Shown here piece by piece: positions 5,864 to 9,026 of a DNA stretch of 9,026 nt. The notes under the pieces were generated by a model, which saw nothing but the letters and a program-made list of their open reading frames with translations, did no database searches and was not told the origin of the DNA. The stretch comes from Desulfobacteraceae bacterium (GTDB taxonomy: Bacteria; Desulfobacterota; DSM-4660; Desulfatiglandales; Desulfatiglandaceae). How positions within the stretch are numbered: position 1 is the stretch's first letter; the number at the start of each line of letters is the position of its first letter. The stretch spans positions 1 through 9,026 of the forward strand of contig JAUWMY010000078.1 of the NCBI GenBank assembly GCA_030612945.1, read 5' to 3'. Made by a program: the position numbers and the translations under genes.

Positions 5864-7285
5864 ATGGTAAAAGGACAACGGACAACGGACAACGGACAAC
5901 AGTTAACCGACAACGATACCATCGCCGCCATTGCCACACCCATCGGCCAGGCCGGAATCGGTATTATTCGTATCAGCGGCCCCCTGTCTGCCGAAATCGC
6001 TGAAAAAACCTTTAGGCCGAAAAACCCCGTTCAAGGTCTTAATAGTCATCACCTATACCTGGGGCACTTCCTGGATCCATCCACCGGTGACATGGTCGAT
6101 GAAGTTCTGCTCTCCTTTATGAAGGCTCCTCACTCCTATACCCGGGAAGACATCGTTGAAATCAATTCCCACAGCGGCTATCTCCTCCTTTCAAGGGCCC
6201 TCCAAATTATTTTAGACCAGGGCGCAAGACTGGCCAGACCCGGAGAGTTTACATTGAGGGCCTTCTTGAATGGCAGAATCGATTTGACCCAGGCTGAAGC
6301 TGTGATCGATCTAATCAATGCCAAATCGGACAGGGGTCTGCATTTAGCATCTCAGCAGATCCAGGGGACCTTCAGAAATGAAATCGAGGGACTGCGGCAA
6401 AAGGCGATCGATTTCCTTGCACACGCGGAAGTGGCGATCGATTTCCCGGACGAGGAATCCGAAATCATATCCAGGGGAAAAACCTCAAAGCGGATTGGAA
6501 AGGAAATTGTCAAGCCAATCGAAGACTTGATTGAGGCCCAGGCAACAAAAAGACCCTGGGTAGATGGCATCAACACCGTAATTGTGGGGCGTGTTAATGC
6601 GGGAAAATCAAGCATTCTAAATAGACTTCTAAACGAACAACGGGCGATCGTAACAGCGATTCCAGGGACGACGAGGGACATCATTGAATCCACCATCACA
6701 ATTGAGGGGCTGCCGCTCCGCCTTATGGATACTGCCGGATTCAGGAATGTAAAGAACGAGGTGGAAAGGATCGGAATCCACTTTACCGAGCAAAAACTGG
6801 CAGAAGCTGACTTCTTACTTGTGGTCATTGACCAGAGCAGGCCGCTAAACCATAATGATCACAATATCATTGCTCAATCCCGGGGAAAAAATGCCCTGAT
6901 TGTTATCAACAAAATTGATCTCCCATCCAGACTCAGTAAGGAAGCCGTACATGATGTATTCTCCGGGCTTCCCATCGTTAAGATATCCGCGCTCACTGGT
7001 CAAGGCCTTGACCAGCTGAGAAAAGGCATTTCGGGCTGTTTACTAAAAGGGGATATAGACGTTACGTCCCCTGACGTGGCCCCGAACTTGAGACACACAC
7101 AGGCCTTGATAGATGCGGCTCAGTTTTTCAAAAGCGCCGGCCGAAAGGCAAAAAAAGACGCTCCCATGGAAATTGTTGCCTTTGAACTCAAGAGTGGGCT
7201 GGATGCCCTGGGGAAAATCATAGGAGAGACCACCACTGAAGAGGTCCTGGACAGTATATTCAGCCAGTTTTGTTTGGGGAAATAA
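5864..7285 (+). CDS. mnmE: tRNA uridine-5-carboxymethylaminomethyl(34) synthesis GTPase MnmE
   Basis: MnmE, with MnmG, modifies carbon 5 of wobble uridine 34 in a set of tRNAs, using a methylene-tetrahydrofolate unit. The 473-residue protein has the N-terminal folate-binding domain (about 16-135, with DNDTIAAIATP at 16-26 and RPGEFTLRAFLNGRIDLTQAEA at 125-146). A helical domain with an inserted G domain follows: P-loop GRVNAGKS (242-249), TTRD (269-272), DTAG (289-292), NKID (349-352) and SAL (375-377). It ends in FCLGK, carrying the catalytic cysteine C470. Residues 1-15 are extra compared with E. coli, whose protein begins MSDNDTI, and are encoded by tandem heptamers. The ATG at 5864 is the only start codon available before the conserved part, and its ribosome binding site is poor. 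mnmG does not follow; the next gene is convergent. Confidence 0.97.
   Translation: MVKGQRTTDNGQQLTDNDTIAAIATPIGQAGIGIIRISGPLSAEIAEKTFRPKNPVQGLNSHHLYLGHFLDPSTGDMVDEVLLSFMKAPHSYTREDIVEINSHSGYLLLSRALQIILDQGARLARPGEFTLRAFLNGRIDLTQAEAVIDLINAKSDRGLHLASQQIQGTFRNEIEGLRQKAIDFLAHAEVAIDFPDEESEIISRGKTSKRIGKEIVKPIEDLIEAQATKRPWVDGINTVIVGRVNAGKSSILNRLLNEQRAIVTAIPGTTRDIIESTITIEGLPLRLMDTAGFRNVKNEVERIGIHFTEQKLAEADFLLVVIDQSRPLNHNDHNIIAQSRGKNALIVINKIDLPSRLSKEAVHDVFSGLPIVKISALTGQGLDQLRKGISGCLLKGDIDVTSPDVAPNLRHTQALIDAAQFFKSAGRKAKKDAPMEIVAFELKSGLDALGKIIGETTTEEVLDSIFSQFCLGK
5873..5914 (+). repeat. Heptanucleotide tandem repeat inside the mnmE start region
   Basis: Four perfect copies of GGACAAC (5873-5900) are followed in phase by AGTTAAC and CGACAAC, six heptads in all. 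The last one encodes part of the conserved D-N of the MnmE N-terminus. Because the unit is 7 bases, gain or loss of one copy would shift the frame between the ATG and the conserved domain. Confidence 0.85.
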
Positions 7286-7292
7286 ACCCTAA

Positions 7293-7307
7293 TCCGGACA
7301 AGCCGGA
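7293..7307 (+). other. Weak stem-loop after mnmE
   Basis: TCCGG (7293-7297) and CCGGA (7303-7307) pair around an ACAAG loop, 8 bases after the mnmE stop. No run of T follows on the plus strand, so termination activity is doubtful. Confidence 0.3.
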
Positions 7308-7400
7308 ATTGAATATTGACGATTGAATATTGACGATTTGTGGTATCGCTTCGCTCTGTCTTTTCTATTAAAATCGATAGAATTGCTTAAATATTCAATC
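7308..7400. repeat. Small palindromic MITE-like element with heptad tandem repeat
   Basis: ATTGAATATTGACG occurs twice in direct succession (7308-7321 and 7322-7335) and is itself made of related 7-mers. GATTGAATATT (7321-7331) recurs exactly as its reverse complement at 7390-7400, so the segment has 11-base terminal inverted repeats. The interior has further inverted pairs: CGATTT (7334-7339) with an AAATCG near 7371-7376, and TTCTAT with ATAGAA around 7365-7384. No coding frame is inside. The structure suggests a non-autonomous mobile or REP-type element; this is inference. Confidence 0.5.
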
Positions 7401-7414
7401 TGGCTATGGCATAA

Positions 7415-7432
7415 ATCATGTCCAAACATGAT
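7415..7432. terminator. Possible terminator hairpin between convergent mnmE and DUF218 gene
   Basis: ATCATGT (7415-7421) and ACATGAT (7426-7432) form a perfect 7-base stem with a CCAA loop. It lies between two convergent genes, 25 bases beyond the stop of the minus-strand gene. On the minus strand the stem is followed by TTTATG, on the plus strand by GTGATTTC, so the T-tract is poor either way. Confidence 0.3.
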
Positions 7433-7457
7433 GTGATTTCAATAAATAGTACTAATA

Positions 7458-8279
7458 TCAGAGGAAATTTTTTAGGGTATAATAGATCAATTTCTGATAC
7501 TCGATAATCACCTCATTGACGTATTTCCCCTTCTTCCACCAGCTATCCGGCCTGAAATCCGTATACCGGGAAGGCATCATCATAATTACCATATCATCTT
7601 TCTCAAACACTTTTTTAAAAGTCAACCAGGTGCGTCTTGTATGGTGTGGAGATGTGACAATAATCAGGGAGTGATAACCTTCCTTTTGTGCGATCCCTCT
7701 AATTACCCTGGCTTCTTCAAAGGTGCTGCCCATAAAATGGTCACTGACAAGGCAGTCAGACCTGGCTACTCCCAATCCCTGGAGCATCATGATCAAAAGA
7801 TCCCTCGTTTCAGGATAGTGGACCCCTCTCTGCTTTAAAACCTCAATTCCATCGTGCAGCTCTTCCCTGCCAACAAAAATACGCGGGGCCATACCTTCCT
7901 CGTAAAGATCCGCAGCCGCAAGGCCCCGTTCCACAGGGTTTCCCATCATGCAAACAATAAGATCAGCTTTCTCGAGAGAATGCTGAACAACCAGATATTT
8001 CCCAAGGCTGGTCAGGATCGGGCCGCGATAATAGGAAACCAGGATGTAGACAATGAACACAAGAAAAATGACCCACTTGAGAACCGTCGGCCTACTGATT
8101 TTCTTCCCTTGCGGTTCTATTGGCTTGTTGTCCACATAAGTTTCTGTTTGCCCCGTGTCTTCAACCTCATTCTCCTGGGTTCCAATTGTCTGATCCTGCT
8201 CTCCGATCCAGTTTGTAAGGTATTTTTGATCAGGATCATTTTCAGAACCCATCTTCAGACGAGACCATACATTCTTCAT
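7458..8279 (-). CDS. Membrane-anchored DUF218 (ElyC/SanA/YdcF-like) domain protein
   Basis: The 273-residue protein has an acidic, polar N-terminal part (about 11-58), a basic patch KKISR (59-63), one membrane segment at about 67-84 and then a DUF218-like domain (about 100-273). The positive charges before the helix suggest that the N-terminus is cytoplasmic and the domain periplasmic. Domain marks are EKADLIVCMMGN (103-114), AADLYEEGMAPRIFVG (122-137), GSTFEEARVI (184-193), IIVTSPHHTRRT (206-217) and a YQKLIYY-type end. The usual glycine-rich GGG after the first strand is replaced by MGN, which marks a divergent subgroup. Relatives such as ElyC and SanA act on envelope integrity; the biochemical reaction is unknown, and no role is assigned here. 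The ATG at 8279 has GAGGT about 6 bases before it. It faces mnmE convergently and the 47-residue gene divergently. Confidence 0.85.
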   Translation of the reverse strand: MKNVWSRLKMGSENDPDQKYLTNWIGEQDQTIGTQENEVEDTGQTETYVDNKPIEPQGKKISRPTVLKWVIFLVFIVYILVSYYRGPILTSLGKYLVVQHSLEKADLIVCMMGNPVERGLAAADLYEEGMAPRIFVGREELHDGIEVLKQRGVHYPETRDLLIMMLQGLGVARSDCLVSDHFMGSTFEEARVIRGIAQKEGYHSLIIVTSPHHTRRTWLTFKKVFEKDDMVIMMMPSRYTDFRPDSWWKKGKYVNEVIIEYQKLIYYTLKNFL

Positions 8280-8313
8280 TGCGCACCTCTTATTTTAAGT
8301 GATACAAACAGCC

Positions 8314-8323
8314 AGATCGATCT
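8314..8323. promoter_or_regulatory. 10-base perfect palindrome in a divergent intergenic region
   Basis: AGATCGATCT lies midway in the 64 bases between the DUF218 gene and the small plus-strand gene. It could be an operator shared by both, but a 10-base palindrome can also occur by chance. A TAAAAT hexamer (minus strand, 8297-8292) is a possible -10 for the DUF218 gene; no matching -35 is seen. Confidence 0.25.
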
Positions 8324-8343
8324 TCATTTAAGAATGAATCCTC

Positions 8344-8487
8344 ATGAAAGTCAATTGCCAAGAATACAGAAAATCCATGGAACTCCTGGGCCTAAAGATA
8401 AGGCTTAAAAAGGGTATCTCTGACCTCAAAGAGCAGAAGGAGATAGAAAAAAGGATCAAGACCCTTGAAAAAGAGCTCAAGTTATAA
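8344..8487 (+). CDS. Small charged coiled-coil-like protein, 47 residues, function unknown
   Basis: An open frame of 48 codons runs from ATG 8344 to TAA 8487. The product begins MKVNCQEYRKSMELLGLKIR, has a GISDLKEQKEIEKR turn (24-37) and ends KELKL. It is rich in lysine and glutamate, with hydrophobic residues I34, I38, L41 and L45 in a 4-3-4 heptad spacing, so the last 20 residues can form an amphipathic helix or coiled coil; it has no signal peptide or membrane segment. The composition and the conserved-looking NCQEYRKSMELL block read like a real protein rather than chance translation. An in-frame TGA two codons upstream fixes the start, although no good ribosome binding site precedes it. 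It is divergent from the DUF218 gene and convergent with dtd. I do not recognise the family. Confidence 0.6.
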   Translation: MKVNCQEYRKSMELLGLKIRLKKGISDLKEQKEIEKRIKTLEKELKL

Positions 8488-8502
8488 AATCGCTACTCGA
8501 TT
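8488..8502 (+). terminator. Weak hairpin directly after the small gene
   Basis: AATCG (8488-8492) and CGATT (8498-8502) pair around a CTACT loop, starting at the first base after the stop codon, followed by CTATTTAA. The stem is short and AT-rich; it may be chance. Confidence 0.2.
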
Positions 8503-8574
8503 CTATTTAACGTCCGCGGCGGATTCAAGAAAGGAAATTTCACACCTCAAGTGTCACAAAGGGGCCCTGAAAGG

Positions 8575-9024
8575 CTACAAACTCTTTGAGCTATCGAGGA
8601 TCAAAGTGATGGGACCGTCGTTAACCAGATGGACATCCATCATCTCCTGAAATTGACCAGTGGCAACGTTGATACCCTTCGCCTTCAAAAGCCTAATAAA
8701 ATGCTCATAAAGCTCCTTTGCCAGTTCTGGCCGGGCTGCTTTTGCAAAAGACGGTCTCCGTCCTTTTCGACAATCACCCCAGAGAGTGAACTGGGAAACA
8801 ACCAAAGCGGCTCCGCCTGCTTCCATCAAAGACAGATTCATAAGACCACCTGGATCAGGAAAGATCCTCAGATGGGCAATTTTATTGACTAAGTAATCGC
8901 AATCTTTCTCTGAATCATCCTTCCCCACACCCAAAAATATCAGTAATCCAGGGCCAATGGCTCCTACAGCCTCCCCCTTGACTTCTACTCTGGACTCCTT
9001 TACCCTCTGAACCACAGCCCTCAT
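8575..9024 (-). CDS. dtd: D-aminoacyl-tRNA deacylase
   Basis: Dtd is a cytoplasmic dimeric proofreading enzyme that hydrolyses D-amino acids (and glycine mischarged on tRNA-Ala) from tRNA, preventing their entry into proteins. The 149-residue product has normal family length and a canonical start, MRAVVQRVKESRV. It shows GLLIFLGVGKDD (26-37), the active-site string SQFTLWGDCRKGRRPSF (77-93) and the NDGPIT motif (135-140), whose G137-P138 is the cross-subunit Gly-cisPro pair that selects for D-residues. The ATG lies two bases from the window edge, so the ribosome binding site and promoter are not visible. It converges with the small 47-residue gene; its link to the translation genes on the left is functional only, not an operon. 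Confidence 0.97.
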   Translation of the reverse strand: MRAVVQRVKESRVEVKGEAVGAIGPGLLIFLGVGKDDSEKDCDYLVNKIAHLRIFPDPGGLMNLSLMEAGGAALVVSQFTLWGDCRKGRRPSFAKAARPELAKELYEHFIRLLKAKGINVATGQFQEMMDVHLVNDGPITLILDSSKSL

Positions 9025-9026
9025 AT

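Noticed and set aside
8465..8650. 61-codon plus-strand frame beginning with TTG
   Set aside because: It starts inside the 47-residue gene, runs antisense into dtd and has no ribosome binding site or recognisable protein features.
1..9026. CRISPR array, tRNA genes, insertion sequence with transposase
   Set aside because: No regularly spaced repeats, no T-loop and D-loop pair in a cloverleaf arrangement, and no transposase-like frame were found.

Overview
The window is a bacterial chromosomal housekeeping segment. It comes from a Gram-negative with moderate GC: YidC carries the large periplasmic domain typical of Gram-negatives, and MreB and MreC are present. Protein style and gene order suggest a Desulfobacterota (deltaproteobacterial) organism. 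That is an inference from overall resemblance; no marker in the window proves it.

Layout. Positions 1-1951 hold mreC (its 3' end is cut by the window edge) and mreB on the minus strand, the start of the rod-shape operon. A short AT-rich divergent promoter region follows. From 2130 the plus strand carries the conserved 'origin-proximal' cluster rpmH - rnpA - yidD - yidC - jag (khpB) and, after an unusually long gap, mnmE, ending at 7285. The cluster links ribosome protein L34, the RNase P protein, two factors for membrane protein insertion, an RNA-binding KH/R3H protein and the tRNA wobble-uridine GTPase. From 7286 the genes are unrelated to this cluster: a membrane-anchored DUF218 protein on the minus strand, a divergent 47-residue charged small protein on the plus strand, and dtd (D-aminoacyl-tRNA deacylase) on the minus strand at the right edge. 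dnaA does not lie next to rpmH, and mnmG does not follow mnmE, so the classical oriC neighbourhood is only partly kept.

The parts that are not ordinary lie around mnmE. The 541-base jag-mnmE gap contains a segment of about 215 bases (about 5430-5646). It can fold into a long rod with a closing stem, and it carries a motif resembling the 3' bubble of 6S RNA; it is a candidate 6S (ssrS) gene, not a proven one. The first codons of mnmE consist of a tandem heptanucleotide repeat, whose copy number would change the reading frame. Just past the mnmE stop there is another heptad-structured tandem repeat. One of its units recurs inverted about 60 bases further on, giving a small MITE-like palindromic element. 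The small protein at 8344-8487 is easy to miss but looks coding.
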